From assembly GCA_020851955.1 (NCBI GenBank), contig JADZBU010000184.1, positions 1-32,092 on the forward strand: a stretch of 32,092 bases of DNA. Direction: 5' to 3'. A program made the position numbers and the translations under genes. Every line of letters begins with the position of its first letter. Positions within the stretch are counted from its first letter, which is position 1. This DNA comes from Chromatiaceae bacterium. Lineage in GTDB: Bacteria > Pseudomonadota > Gammaproteobacteria > Chromatiales > Chromatiaceae. This document shows, piece after piece, positions 16,036-25,239 of the stretch. The notes below the pieces were generated by a model that worked only from the letters and a program-made list of their open reading frames with translations, was not told the origin of the DNA and ran no database searches.

Positions 16036-16416
16036 TCAGACCCGCTTCTGCTCGAAATCGTGAATCGCGGCCTTGATGGCATCCTCCGCCAGCACCGAAC
16101 AGTGGACCTTGACCGGCGGCAGGGCCAACTCATCGGCGATCTGCTGGTTTTTGATCTCCAGGGCCTCGGCCAGGGTCTTGCCCTTAACCCACTCGGTCAG
16201 GAGGCTGCTGGAGGCAATGGCGGAACCGCAGCCATAGGTCTTGAAGCGGGCATCCTCGATAACCCCGGCGTCGTTGACCTTGATCTGCAGGCGCATTACA
16301 TCGCCGCAAGCCGGGGCGCCCACCATGCCGGTGCCAACGCTCGGATCGGTGGTATCCAGATTGCCCACGTTGCGCGGGTTTTCGTAGTGATCCAGAACCT
16401 TCTCGCTGTATGCCAT
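16036..16416 (-). CDS. iscU: Fe-S cluster scaffold IscU
   Basis: 126-aa scaffold on which clusters are built from IscS sulfur and iron. All active residues are visible: C37 and D39 (PACGD), C63 (YGCGSA), the HscA-recognition motif LPPVK at 99-103 and C106 (VHCSVLA). It sits 65 bp after iscS and 106 bp before iscA. Confidence 0.97.
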   Translation of the reverse strand: MAYSEKVLDHYENPRNVGNLDTTDPSVGTGMVGAPACGDVMRLQIKVNDAGVIEDARFKTYGCGSAIASSSLLTEWVKGKTLAEALEIKNQQIADELALPPVKVHCSVLAEDAIKAAIHDFEQKRV

Positions 16417-16481
16417 TTCAAATCACCTCTCTAGGGAGTGGCGGCCGGGGGACTCCCCGGACGCCGCAAATGGGATAGTCC

Positions 16482-17696
16482 TCAATGCGCGGCCCACTGC
16501 ACCGAACTCAGGTCAACGCCATCCCGGTACATGTCCCACAGGGGAGAGAGGGACCGCAGGCGGGTGACCTGGTCACGGATCTTGGTGATGGCGTAGTCCA
16601 CCTCTTCCTGGGTGGAAAACCGCCCCAGGGAAAAGCGAATGGAGCTGTGGGCCAGTTCATCCTCGCGGCCGAGGGCGCGCAGCACATAGCTGGGCTCCAG
16701 GCTGGCGGAGGTGCAGGCGGAACCGGAGGAGACCGCCAGATCCTTCAGGGCCATGATGAGGGATTCACCCTCGACGTAGGCGAAACTGACGTTCAGATTA
16801 CCGGCTACCCGACGCTCCTCGTCACCGTTGAGGTAAACCTGCTCCAGATCGCGCACACCGTCCCAGAGGCGGCGGCGCAGGCCCAGGACCCGCTCGTTCT
16901 CGGTGGCCATCTCCAGACGCGCCAGCCGGAAGGCCTCGCCCATGCCCACGATCTGGTGAGTTGCCAGGGTCCCGGAGCGCATGCCGCGCTCGTGACCACC
17001 GCCGTGCATCTGGGCCTCCAGGCGCACCCGGGGCTTGCGCCGCACATAGAGGGCGCCAATGCCCTTGGGTCCATAGGTCTTGTGAGCGGAGAAGGACATG
17101 AGATCGACCTTGGTGTTTTCCAGATCGATCGGCACCCGGCCCGTGCTTTGGGCGGCATCCACGTGGAAGAGGATATTGCGTTCCCGGGTTATCTCGCCTA
17201 TGGCCTGGATGTCCTGAATGACCCCAATCTCGTTGTTGACGTGCATCAGGGACACCAGGATGGTGTCGCCGCGCAGGGCGGCCTCCAGCTTGGCCAGATC
17301 GATGAGGCCGTTGGGCTCGGGGTCCAAATAGGTGACCTCGAAGCCCTCGCGCTCCAACTGGCGGCAGGTATCCAGGACCGCCTTATGCTCGGTCTTGCAG
17401 GTCACGATGTGCCGGCCACGTTTTTGGTAGAAGGTGGCCGCGCCCTTGATGGCCAGGTTATTGGACTCGGTCGCCCCGGAAGTCCAGACGATCTCCTTGG
17501 GATCGGCGCTGACCAGGGCCGCGACTTCGCGGCGCGCCTGGTCGATGGCATCCTCGGCCGCCCAGCCAAAGGCGTGGGACCGCGATGCGGCGTTACCAAA
17601 GTTGCCCTCCATGGTCAGGCAAGCGCACATCTTTTCGGCCACGCGGGGATCCACTGGGCTGGTGGCCGAATAGTCCATGTAAATGGGTAATTTCAT
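16482..17696 (-). CDS. iscS: Cysteine desulfurase IscS
   Basis: 404-aa PLP-dependent cysteine desulfurase, the same length as E. coli IscS. It converts cysteine to alanine and hands persulfide sulfur to IscU, and also to tRNA-thiolation pathways. The PLP lysine lies in [12 protein letters not shown] and the mobile-loop cysteine in [10 protein letters not shown] (near residue 328). [12 protein letters not shown] is the substrate/PLP region. GGAG 6 nt before the ATG supports the start; iscR is 26 bp upstream. Confidence 0.97.
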   Translation of the reverse strand: MKLPIYMDYSATSPVDPRVAEKMCACLTMEGNFGNAASRSHAFGWAAEDAIDQARREVAALVSADPKEIVWTSGATESNNLAIKGAATFYQKRGRHIVTCKTEHKAVLDTCRQLEREGFEVTYLDPEPNGLIDLAKLEAALRGDTILVSLMHVNNEIGVIQDIQAIGEITRERNILFHVDAAQSTGRVPIDLENTKVDLMSFSAHKTYGPKGIGALYVRRKPRVRLEAQMHGGGHERGMRSGTLATHQIVGMGEAFRLARLEMATENERVLGLRRRLWDGVRDLEQVYLNGDEERRVAGNLNVSFAYVEGESLIMALKDLAVSSGSACTSASLEPSYVLRALGREDELAHSSIRFSLGRFSTQEEVDYAITKIRDQVTRLRSLSPLWDMYRDGVDLSSVQWAAH

Positions 17697-17722
17697 CTTT
17701 TGCTCCGTTTCCAGTAGAACCC

Positions 17723-18229
17723 TTAGATACCCGCTGCCATCCGCGAGACAAGGCCACGCGCGGGGGGCAGCACCCGCCGCTCCAGGATCTTGGCGGTGCC
17801 ACGGCGACGCTCGATCATTTTTTGCACCTGCTTGCGCTCGACCAGATCCTGGAGGCTGACTCCCTGGAGGTAACCCCGGATGTGGTCGCTCAGATCCTGC
17901 CAGAGGGAGTGGGTCAAACAGACGCCCTTGGACTGGCAGTCGCGTTCCCCACTACACCGGGTGGCGTCCAACTGCTCGTCCACTGCCTCGATGACCTCGC
18001 CGACAAAGATGGTGGCCGCGTCGCGCGCCAGCTTATAGCCCCCACCGGGCCCCCGGGCACTGACCACCAGCGCCTGCTTGCGCAAGGGGGCGAAGAGTTG
18101 CTCCAGATAGGAGAGGGATATCCCCTGACGGCGGGCGATGTCCGCAAGATTAGTCGGCTTTTCGCTCGCGTGGATCGCCAGATCCAGCATGGCGGTCACG
18201 GCGTAGCGTCCCTTGGTAGTCAGTCTCAC
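17723..18229 (-). CDS. iscR: Fe-S-sensing Rrf2-family regulator IscR
   Basis: Rrf2-family winged-helix regulator that holds a [2Fe-2S] cluster and represses the isc operon when clusters are plentiful. I prefer GTG 18229, giving [18 protein letters not shown] in line with E. coli MRLTSKGRYAV, and AGGAG lies 11 nt upstream; the ORF track uses another GTG at 18241, where the same AGGAG would be too close. Cluster ligands appear as C-x5-C-x5-C plus H ([16 protein letters not shown]), as in E. coli C92, C98, C104 and H107. The C-terminal tail is basic. It heads iscRSUA and is self-regulated through the operator at 18274-18298. Confidence 0.95.
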   Translation of the reverse strand: MRLTTKGRYAVTAMLDLAIHASEKPTNLADIARRQGISLSYLEQLFAPLRKQALVVSARGPGGGYKLARDAATIFVGEVIEAVDEQLDATRCSGERDCQSKGVCLTHSLWQDLSDHIRGYLQGVSLQDLVERKQVQKMIERRRGTAKILERRVLPPARGLVSRMAAGI

Positions 18230-18273
18230 GGCCTTTGCCACTCCTGGTCGTTCATCTTGGTTAGCAGCCTACA

Positions 18274-18298
18274 ATAACCAAGTATTTCGGTCAAGTAT
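18274..18298 (-). promoter_or_regulatory. Type-1 IscR operator over the iscR promoter
   Basis: On the minus strand, ATACTTGACCGAAATACTT followed by GGTTAT matches the type-1 IscR consensus ATASYYGACTRWWWYAGTCRRSTAT at 21 of 25 positions by my own alignment. TTGACC inside it can serve as a -35 box, with a poor -10 (TAGGCT) 17 bp on. The position, about 45 bp before the iscR start, fits autorepression by [2Fe-2S]-IscR. Confidence 0.75.
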
Positions 18299-18448
18299 TG
18301 TTGAGGCAAAGGTGGGGACGGCTCGCGCTTTGACAAGGGCCCGCAGAATAGCGCCGAACATCCGAGGCCGCCAGCCGGATGAGCCCGGGGTAGCCAGGGC
18401 CTCTCGCCGGGGCCTCTTCCGGCCTTGGAACCCGAAAGAGACGAACTA

Positions 18449-19255
18449 CTAGGAACCCGGGGTTGAGGCGGGAGACCCGGGGTCCTTGTCCGCATCGCCG
18501 TCATCGGCGGTGGAGTCGATCTCGCGGACATCCAGGTCGGGTAAGCGGTTGAAATGGTCCGTAATGCCCTGGCGTTCCAATGCGTCGGCCATGGCCTCCA
18601 GCCGCTTGTCCATGAGGTGGATGTGATCCAGCATGCAATTCACGGCATGGGCGACCGGGTCCGGGGTGTCGCGGGTGGCGCCATAGGCATCAAAGCCGAT
18701 CCGCTTGGCCGTGTTGGCCCGGCGTTCCGCCTCCGGGCCGGTGGGGCGCTCCACCAGGCGGCCGGGGACGCCGACCACGGTGCCGCCGGGCTTGACCGAC
18801 TTGTTCACCACGGCGTTGGAACCGATGCGGGCCCCCGCGCCAATCTCGATGGGACCCAACACCTTGGCGCCCGCCCCAACCACCACGTCGTTGCCCAGGG
18901 TGGGATGACGCTTGCCCTTTTCCCAACTGGTACCGCCCAGGGTGACGCCATGATAGAGGGTGCAGTCATCGCCAATGACCGCCGTCTCGCCAATCACCAC
19001 CCCCATGCCGTGGTCGATGAAGAGGCGCCGGCCGATAGAGGCGCCCGGGTGAATCTCGACCCCGGTAAAGAGCCGCGCCATATTGGCAATGACGCGCGCC
19101 AGCCACTTGAAGTTGGCGTGCCACAACCGATGGGTGAGGCGATGAGCCATCACGGCATGGAGGCCGGGATAGGTGGTCAGGATCTCGAAGGCATTGCGGG
19201 CGGCGGGATCGCGGTCGAGGATACAAACAACGTCCTCTCTGAGCCGTGCAAACAC
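18449..19255 (-). CDS. cysE: Serine O-acetyltransferase CysE
   Basis: 268-aa serine acetyltransferase (acetyl-CoA + serine to O-acetylserine), the first step of cysteine synthesis. The N-terminal helical domain is short and the left-handed beta-helix hexapeptide region (about 70-180) includes [34 protein letters not shown] and the glycine/valine-rich end [12 protein letters not shown]. The C-terminal tail is long and acidic. It lies between trmJ and iscR, as in Azotobacter-type isc regions, and would feed cysteine to IscS. About 220 bp separate it from the iscR start, room for the iscR promoter. Confidence 0.94.
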   Translation of the reverse strand: MFARLREDVVCILDRDPAARNAFEILTTYPGLHAVMAHRLTHRLWHANFKWLARVIANMARLFTGVEIHPGASIGRRLFIDHGMGVVIGETAVIGDDCTLYHGVTLGGTSWEKGKRHPTLGNDVVVGAGAKVLGPIEIGAGARIGSNAVVNKSVKPGGTVVGVPGRLVERPTGPEAERRANTAKRIGFDAYGATRDTPDPVAHAVNCMLDHIHLMDKRLEAMADALERQGITDHFNRLPDLDVREIDSTADDGDADKDPGSPASTPGS

Positions 19256-19308
19256 TGGTCAGCTCCCAATACAGAATCTTTCAGGTTAGACGCCGGGCCG
19301 GGCCAGCC

Positions 19309-20094
19309 TCAAGCGGCGGTGCCGCCATCCCGGGGTTGGCGACGAAAGCGCTCGGGATCCTTGCGACCCTGAGCCGCGCTCAGGATACCACGCAGGATAT
19401 TGATCTCGGTCCAGTCCGGACGGGCGCGATGGAAGAGGCGCCGCAGTCGGCGGCTCAGCTTAGCCGACTGGTCGGGATCGGCGAAGCCGATCTCCACCAG
19501 GGTTTGCGACAGATGGACGTGGAAGCCCTCCAGGGCCTCCGCCGTGGCCAGGTCACGGTCCTCCCGCGGCAGGGTCTCGCCTAGCCCCTCGCAATATCTC
19601 TGGCGGATTTCGTAGGCAAAAACCTGAGCCGCCGCCCCCAGATTGAGGGAACTGAAATCCGGGTTGGTCGGGATGTGCACCAGGAAGTGGCAGAGGGCCA
19701 GCTCCTCGTTGGTGAGGCCGGAACGCTCCCGACCCAAAACCAGGGCCACCGGGCCATCCCGGGCCTCCCCCAGCAAGCGTCGGGCGCACTCGGGGGGTTC
19801 GAGCAGGGGCCATTTCACCGTGCGCAACCGGGCACTGGAGCCAATCACCAGTCGGCAGCCGGCGATGGCATCCGCCAGACTGGCGTGGATGCCGGCCTGG
19901 GCCAGGAGGTCGTCGGCGCCGGCGGCGCGGGCCATGGCCTCGGCGTCGGGCGGGGTCCTGGGGCGCACCAGGTGGAGTTGACTCAGGCCCATGGCCTTCA
20001 TGGCGCGGGCGGTGGCGCCCAGGTTGCCGGTATGGGTGGTCTCGACCAGCACGAAACGAATGCGATCCAGGAGGGGGGGGCTGTCCATCTTCAT
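19309..20094 (-). CDS. trmJ: tRNA (Cm32/Um32) 2'-O-methyltransferase TrmJ
   Basis: 261-aa SPOUT-class methyltransferase that 2'-O-methylates residue 32 of several tRNAs. Family motifs are FVLVETTHTGNLGATARAMK near the N-terminus, LVLGRERSGLTNEEL (SAM-knot) and IPTNPDFSSLNLGAAAQ. The C-terminal helical extension is present. It is the first gene leftward of the suhB-trmJ intergenic region, and cysE begins 53 bp after its stop. The start may be either of two ATGs six bases apart (MKM). Confidence 0.94.
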   Translation of the reverse strand: MKMDSPPLLDRIRFVLVETTHTGNLGATARAMKAMGLSQLHLVRPRTPPDAEAMARAAGADDLLAQAGIHASLADAIAGCRLVIGSSARLRTVKWPLLEPPECARRLLGEARDGPVALVLGRERSGLTNEELALCHFLVHIPTNPDFSSLNLGAAAQVFAYEIRQRYCEGLGETLPREDRDLATAEALEGFHVHLSQTLVEIGFADPDQSAKLSRRLRRLFHRARPDWTEINILRGILSAAQGRKDPERFRRQPRDGGTAA

Positions 20095-20103
20095 AACCGT
20101 GTG

Positions 20104-20132
20104 ACTTCAGAAGAAGATCGCTAAATTGTCAA
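20104..20132 (-). promoter_or_regulatory. Possible promoter of trmJ
   Basis: A perfect TTGACA lies on the minus strand at 20127-20132, with TGAAGT (a weak -10, 3 of 6) 17 bp downstream. Transcription would begin almost at the trmJ ATG, giving a near-leaderless mRNA, which lowers confidence. Confidence 0.3.
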
Positions 20133-20171
20133 GCTTTAATGTAATCGGGCTTTCCGGTATCGTGCATAACC

Positions 20172-20969
20172 ATGCAACCGACACTCACTATTGCCATTCG
20201 CGCGGCCCGCGCCGCGGGGCGCATCCTGATGCGCTACCTCGACCGCGTGGACCAGCTTCATATCCAGGCCAAGAGCCAGAATGACTTCGTCACCGAGGTC
20301 GATCGGGCCGCCGAGGACGCCATCATCCACGAATTGCGGGCGAAATACCCGGACCACGCCATCCTGGCCGAGGAAAGTGGCGCCCACGGCAAGAGCGACT
20401 TCCAGTGGGTCATCGACCCCCTGGACGGTACCACCAATTATCTGCATGGTTTTCCGCAATTTAGCATCTCCATCGCCCTGCGCCATCGGGGACGCCTGGA
20501 ATGCGGACTGGTTTACGATCCCCTGCGCGAGGAGATGTTCACGGCCGAGCGGGGGGGTGGCGCCCAGATGAACGACCGCCGCATCCGGGTCGCCAACCGC
20601 CTGGGCCTGGAAGGCGCCCTCATCGGCACCGGCTTCCCCTTCCGTGATCAGCGGCAACTGGACACCTATCTGGCCATGTTCCGCACCATGATCCTGAACA
20701 CCGCCGGACTGAGACGCCCCGGCTCGGCGGCCCTGGACCTGGCCTACGTCGCCTGCGGGCGCACCGATGGCTTCTGGGAACTGGGTCTGGCGGAATGGGA
20801 CATGGCCGCGGGTGCCTTGCTGATCAATGAGGCGGGTGGCACCGTCACCGATCTGGCCGGCGGTGACCGCTATTTCCAGACCGGCAACATCATCGGCGGA
20901 AATCTCAAATTGCACCGGGCCCTACGGGAGGCCCTGCAACCCCATCTGAACTCATCCCTCTCGGCCTGA
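20172..20969 (+). CDS. suhB: Inositol monophosphatase family protein SuhB
   Basis: 265-aa Mg-dependent phosphatase of the inositol monophosphatase family; in E. coli SuhB also joins the rRNA antitermination complex. Metal/active-site motifs are AEESG, WVIDPLDGTTNY and LAEWDMAAGALLI near the C-terminus. The position divergent from trmJ next to the isc genes is the usual gammaproteobacterial arrangement. It ends convergent with amiB; CCGGA-CACA-TCCGG at 20973-20986 is a small hairpin after the stop. Confidence 0.95.
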   Translation: MQPTLTIAIRAARAAGRILMRYLDRVDQLHIQAKSQNDFVTEVDRAAEDAIIHELRAKYPDHAILAEESGAHGKSDFQWVIDPLDGTTNYLHGFPQFSISIALRHRGRLECGLVYDPLREEMFTAERGGGAQMNDRRIRVANRLGLEGALIGTGFPFRDQRQLDTYLAMFRTMILNTAGLRRPGSAALDLAYVACGRTDGFWELGLAEWDMAAGALLINEAGGTVTDLAGGDRYFQTGNIIGGNLKLHRALREALQPHLNSSLSA

Positions 20970-21005
20970 TCCCCGGACACATCCGGCCCGGTCATGCAGG
21001 CGGGA

Positions 21006-22316
21006 TCAGCCCTCCGGGATGATCAGCACCTGACCAACCCGCAGACTGCCGTCCTCCAGCCGATTCAGGCTCCGCAGCGAGGAGACGCTCACTGCGTATT
21101 GCTTGGCGATCCGCCCCAGGGTGTCACCCTTGCCAATCACATGCTGGCGCCCGCCGCCCTTGCTGGCCCAGCGGGTGCCGGGCGGTGGATGGTTAGCGAA
21201 GTACTCCTTGATCCCCGCCATCAGGGCGCCCGCGAGCTTGGCCTGATAATCCGGGCTGTTCAACCGTTTTTCCTCTTCTGGATTGGTGATGAAGGCCGTT
21301 TCCACCAACATGGAGGGGATGTCCGGGGCCTTGAGGACGGCAAACCCCGCCTTTTGCACCTTGCCGTGATGCACGACCCCGACCTGACTGAGATTGGCAA
21401 GCACCGCCTGGGCCGCCAGGTTGCTGAATTCCAGGGTCCCGCTCTTGGACATCTCCCAGAGGAGCTTGGACAATTCCGGGGCCTTGTCCACCGCATTGAC
21501 GCCCCCGATGCGGTCCGCGTTATTCTCCTTGTCGGCGAGCCACTTGGCCTGGGTACTGGTGGCTCCGTCCTTGGAAAGGACAAAAACCGAGGAGCCCGAC
21601 GCGTCCTGATCCTGTTGATTGGCATCGGCATGGATGGAAACGAAGAGATCGGCGTCGTATTGGCGCCCCAGTTCGATGCGCTTGTAGAGGCCCAGGTAGT
21701 AATCACCGTCCCGCACCAAGTGGGCGCGCATCCCGGTCTCCCGATTGATCAGGTTCGCCAACTTGCGAGCGATGGCCAGGGTGATGTCCTTTTCCGGGGT
21801 GCCATTGACGCCGATGGCCCCCGGGTCCTCGCCACCATGCCCAGCATCAATAGCGACAATGAGATCGCGCGGGCCATTAGCGGCGGGCTTGGCGGTTGCC
21901 GGGGATGACCCCGCCGCCGGGAGGCCGCCGACCTTGGGCGCCATGTCCACTACCAGTCGATGGCCGTAACGTTCGTTAGGCTCTAGAACAAAGCTCTTGG
22001 CGCGCACGCCCTGCTTGAGATCGATGACGATGCGCAGTTGGCCGTTCGCGAGCACACCGCTGCGTACGCCCTTGACCAGCCGATCCTCGGGCTCCGCCAG
22101 CGGCAGCTTGCCGGTCACCCGGCCCTCGGGGATATCAATGATGAGCCGGTCCGGAGCCGAGACCGGGAAGATCTTGTGCTCGATGGCGGCGTCCGCGTCG
22201 ATCACCAACTGCGTCTGGTCGGGCGCGATCCAGAGCCGCGCCCCCCGGATTTCCACGGGAGCGGCTAAGGCGGATAAAGGCACCAGGAGCAGAAAAAAGG
22301 CAATCAGTCTCGACAT
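21006..22316 (-). CDS. amiB: N-acetylmuramoyl-L-alanine amidase (AMIN - Amidase_3 - LysM)
   Basis: Periplasmic zinc amidase that cleaves septal peptidoglycan during division. I start it at ATG 22316, giving the signal peptide MSRLIAFFLLLVPLSALAA; the ORF track starts 15 codons earlier at 22361, and neither start has a clear ribosome site. The AMIN domain (about 20-120) is followed by the Amidase_3 domain with IDAGHGGEDPGA, SIHADAN and VETAFITNPEEEKRL, and a C-terminal LysM (HVIGKGDTLGRIAKQY to VGQVLIIPEG). The LysM and the nnrD-tsaE-amiB order point to AmiB rather than AmiC. Confidence 0.93.
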   Translation of the reverse strand: MSRLIAFFLLLVPLSALAAPVEIRGARLWIAPDQTQLVIDADAAIEHKIFPVSAPDRLIIDIPEGRVTGKLPLAEPEDRLVKGVRSGVLANGQLRIVIDLKQGVRAKSFVLEPNERYGHRLVVDMAPKVGGLPAAGSSPATAKPAANGPRDLIVAIDAGHGGEDPGAIGVNGTPEKDITLAIARKLANLINRETGMRAHLVRDGDYYLGLYKRIELGRQYDADLFVSIHADANQQDQDASGSSVFVLSKDGATSTQAKWLADKENNADRIGGVNAVDKAPELSKLLWEMSKSGTLEFSNLAAQAVLANLSQVGVVHHGKVQKAGFAVLKAPDIPSMLVETAFITNPEEEKRLNSPDYQAKLAGALMAGIKEYFANHPPPGTRWASKGGGRQHVIGKGDTLGRIAKQYAVSVSSLRSLNRLEDGSLRVGQVLIIPEG

Positions 22317-22401
22317 CGCAAACCAAAAATTCAGCATTGACCCAGGGAAGCAGGTTTTCATAAAGATAGCACCAGCGCCCCTTGCCAGCCAAACCCATCC
22401 C

Positions 22402-22896
22402 TTAATCAGCTGTTAGGGTGGTGGCCTCATCCGCCAGGCCAGGATCTGCCGCCAAGGCACTGACCAGTTCCGCGCCCGCCGGGCTACGGGGCACCAGGTC
22501 CAAGGCCCGGCCCGGGCCGCGATAGTCGAGCCGGATCTCCAGGTCGGGCGGCGGCAGGGCGCCGCCACCTCTTTGGGGCCATTCGACGAAGAGGACGCTA
22601 TCCCGATCCAGGAGATCGCGCAAACCCAGGTACTCCAGTTCCTCCGGGTCGCCCAGCCGATAGAGGTCCAGGTGGTAAAGGCGCAGGGGGCCCAGGTCGT
22701 AAGGCTCCAGCAGGGTATAGGTGGGGCTGCGCACCGCGCCACCATGGCCAAGCCCACGCAAGATGCCGCGGGTGAGAGTGGTCTTACCCGTGCCCAGGTC
22801 CCCCTCCAGATAGACAATCAGCGGGGGGCGCAGCAGGTGGGCCAGCTTGCCGCCCAAGGCCTCCTGGGACGCCTCGCCCTGGATGACGAGCTTCAT
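22402..22896 (-). CDS. tsaE: tRNA threonylcarbamoyladenosine ATPase TsaE
   Basis: 164-aa P-loop ATPase needed for t6A37 formation in tRNA together with TsaB, TsaC and TsaD. The P-loop GDLGTGKTT is at 32-40, VRSPTYTLLEPY (switch) and LYHLDLYRL follow, and VLFVEWPQRGG matches the family. It overlaps the nnrD stop by 4 bp (ATGA). tsaD lies in the same window. Confidence 0.95.
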   Translation of the reverse strand: MKLVIQGEASQEALGGKLAHLLRPPLIVYLEGDLGTGKTTLTRGILRGLGHGGAVRSPTYTLLEPYDLGPLRLYHLDLYRLGDPEELEYLGLRDLLDRDSVLFVEWPQRGGGALPPPDLEIRLDYRGPGRALDLVPRSPAGAELVSALAADPGLADEATTLTAD

Positions 22897-24404
22897 GGCC
22901 GGGTCACCGCCGCATTGAGGGTGGGACGGATGGCCGCGATCAGGTCCGACGCCAGCAGGCCTTGCTCGCCCGCCGCCGCCGCCCTGTCGCCCGCCGCCGC
23001 GTGCAGGCAGACCGCCGCCTCCGCCGCCTGCTCCGGGTCAAGACCCCGCCCCAGCAAGGCGGCCATCATGCCCGTCAGCACATCGCCGCTCCCCCCGGAG
23101 GCCATGCCAGGATTGCCCTGCGAACAGACGCCCGGGGGACGCCGAGCGGGACCCACCACCAGGGTCCCCGCGCCCTTGAGGACGATGGTCCCCCCATACA
23201 GGTCTTGCAGCCGGCGGAGGGCGGAGAAGCGATCCGCCTGGATCTCGGCGGCGGTACAGCCCAGCAGCCGCGCCGCCTCGCCGGGGTGTGGCGTCAGCAC
23301 CCAATCGTCGCGCCGCAGCCGCGCCCCGGCCAGCCAGTTCAAGGCATCCGCATCCATCACCAGGGGCTTGCCCGCCGCCAGCACCCGCTCGATGAGGCCG
23401 ACACCCCAGGGCTCCCGCCCCAGGCCAGGACCCATGGCCACCGCGCTGGCCCGCTCCAGCAGGGGCGACAACTCCCGGGGATCAGCAATACCCCGGACCA
23501 TGAGCTCCGGACGACCGGTGTTGAGATGGGCGGCGTGAGCCGGATGCGTCGCCACCGAAACCAGCCCCGCCCCGGCACGCAGAGCCCCCTCCCCCGCCAG
23601 CCGCGCCGCACCACTGAAACCCGGGGCGCCCCCCACCACCAGCACATGACCGAAATCGCCCTTGTGGGCATCGCGGCGCCGGGGTTCTACCTGGCCCGAC
23701 ACCTTGGCCCAATCCAGGCGCCTGGCGGCCAGGATCTCGCGGGCATAGATGACCGCCGGCACCCCCAGGCCGTCGAAATAGACGTCTCCGCAACAAGCGG
23801 GCCCGGCGCCGGTGAAAAGCCCCTGCTTGAGGCCGATAAAAGACAGGGTAGCCGCGGCCCGGATGGCCGTACCCAGCACCCGGCCGGTATCGGCGTGCAA
23901 CCCGGTGGGGATATCGATGGCCAGGACCGGGGCGCGCTGGGCGTTAACCGCCTCCACCGCCCGCGCCCACTCACCCGCGACCGGCCGCTCGAGACCGATA
24001 CCGAGGAGGGCGTCCACGATGACATCCGAGCGCCGGGGCAACTCCCGGAAGGCCTCCAGCCTGCCGCCCATCCCCAGCCAAGCCTCCAGCATCCCCTGGG
24101 CATCCGCCCCCAACTGGCTGACATCGCCTAATTGCAGCAGGGTCACGTCCAGGCCATCCGCGCGGGCGAGACGCGCCAGCACATAGCCATCGCCGCCATT
24201 ATTGCCCGCCCCGCAGAGCAGGGTGATCCGTCGTGCCTCGGGCCAACTGGCCCGCAGCCGTTGATAGGCCGCCTCCCCCGCCCGGGCCATCAAGGCCCCG
24301 CCGGGCATACCGCTGGCAATGGCCGCCTGGTCGAGGGCCCGGACCTGGGCGGCGGTGTAGAGGGCATAGGGCAAGGAGTCGCTGGGCGGCAGGGGGCGTG
24401 GCAT
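22893..24404 (-). CDS. nnrD: Bifunctional NAD(P)HX epimerase / ADP-dependent NAD(P)HX dehydratase
   Basis: Repairs hydrated NADH/NADPH. I start at ATG 24404 (503 aa); the ORF track start 24581 adds 59 residues with no family likeness that run back into the plsY promoter region. The N-terminal epimerase (YjeF_N) domain has GAGNNGGDGYVLARL; the C-terminal ribokinase-like dehydratase has VVGGAPGFSGAARLA, VMDADALNWL, LTPHPGEAARLL and the catalytic GSGDVLTG. It heads the nnrD-tsaE-amiB operon and is divergent from plsY. Confidence 0.94.
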   Translation of the reverse strand: MPRPLPPSDSLPYALYTAAQVRALDQAAIASGMPGGALMARAGEAAYQRLRASWPEARRITLLCGAGNNGGDGYVLARLARADGLDVTLLQLGDVSQLGADAQGMLEAWLGMGGRLEAFRELPRRSDVIVDALLGIGLERPVAGEWARAVEAVNAQRAPVLAIDIPTGLHADTGRVLGTAIRAAATLSFIGLKQGLFTGAGPACCGDVYFDGLGVPAVIYAREILAARRLDWAKVSGQVEPRRRDAHKGDFGHVLVVGGAPGFSGAARLAGEGALRAGAGLVSVATHPAHAAHLNTGRPELMVRGIADPRELSPLLERASAVAMGPGLGREPWGVGLIERVLAAGKPLVMDADALNWLAGARLRRDDWVLTPHPGEAARLLGCTAAEIQADRFSALRRLQDLYGGTIVLKGAGTLVVGPARRPPGVCSQGNPGMASGGSGDVLTGMMAALLGRGLDPEQAAEAAVCLHAAAGDRAAAAGEQGLLASDLIAAIRPTLNAAVTRP

Positions 24405-24564
24405 GGTGGGTTTGTCCAAAAGTTTAGCGGCACGGATTGGCGAATTCGCGCTCCAGGACCCGCGCATCCGGCAGGAAACCGGCGTCGGCAGGTTAGCAAA
24501 CCCCGCCCCGGGGTACCACCTGCGGCTGGGCACTGGCTTGACCGCCCCGCCGATTGGGTTTCCA

Positions 24565-25179
24565 ATGTGGCCCATGATCACCGCCGCCCTCCTGATCCTC
24601 GCCGCCTACCTGCTGGGCTCGGTCTCCAGCGCCATCATCGTCTGCCGGGTGATGGATTTGCCGGACCCGCGCACCCAGGGCTCGAACAACCCCGGCGCCA
24701 CCAACGTGCTGCGGATTGGCGGCAAGAAGGCGGCCGCCATCACTCTGCTGGGTGACAGCCTCAAGGGCCTGATTCCCCTGCTGGTGGGCCACGCCCTAGG
24801 GCTAGGCACCCCTGCGCTGGCGGCGGTGGGGCTCGGGGCCTTCCTCGGCCACCTCTTCCCCGTCTTTTTCGGTTTCCGCGGTGGCAAGGGCGTGGCCACC
24901 GCCCTCGGCGTCCAGTTCGGCCTCTACTGGCCGGTGGGCCTCGCCGTGGCGGCCATCTGGCTGTTCGTCGCCAAGGTGTTAAAGATCTCCTCCCTCTCCG
25001 CCCTCATCTCCATGGCGCTCGCCCCCTTCATCCTCTGGGTGCTCTGGGACGACCCCTGGCTCATCGCCATGCAGATCCTGATCAGCCTGATCCTCTTCTG
25101 GCGCCACAAAAGCAACATCCAGAATATGCTTTCGGGTGCCGAGGACCGGATCGGCGCCGAAGAAAAGGGCTCGGACTAA
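24565..25179 (+). CDS. plsY: Glycerol-3-phosphate acyltransferase PlsY
   Basis: Inner-membrane acyltransferase that moves acyl groups from acyl-phosphate to glycerol-3-phosphate in phospholipid synthesis. I start at ATG 24565 (204 aa; ATG 24574 is equally possible); the ORF track start at 24403 adds non-homologous sequence antisense to nnrD. About five membrane segments are seen. Catalytic/glycine motifs are GSVSSAIIVCR, GSNNPGATNVLR and GHLFPVFFGFRGGKGVAT. It is convergent with tsaD. Confidence 0.94.
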   Translation: MWPMITAALLILAAYLLGSVSSAIIVCRVMDLPDPRTQGSNNPGATNVLRIGGKKAAAITLLGDSLKGLIPLLVGHALGLGTPALAAVGLGAFLGHLFPVFFGFRGGKGVATALGVQFGLYWPVGLAVAAIWLFVAKVLKISSLSALISMALAPFILWVLWDDPWLIAMQILISLILFWRHKSNIQNMLSGAEDRIGAEEKGSD

Positions 25180-25239
25180 GGCCCTCCCCTCGCGCGACTC
25201 CCGGCTAGCCCTGCCCGCTCGGCGGGAGGACCACCCACC

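Noticed and set aside
16485-17690. 401-codon plus-strand ORF opposite iscS
   Set aside because: Exact antisense shadow of iscS, which has all catalytic residues.
18213-18531. Frames on both strands between cysE and iscR (18213-18452 plus, 18226-18531 minus)
   Set aside because: They cover the iscR promoter and operator and show no protein-like pattern; only the start of the MNDQEWQRP frame is noted as a possible leader.
24403-24564. N-terminal extension of PlsY and the matching extension of NnrD (24405-24581)
   Set aside because: The two extensions are antisense to each other in the divergent promoter region and match neither family; both proteins start naturally at internal ATGs.
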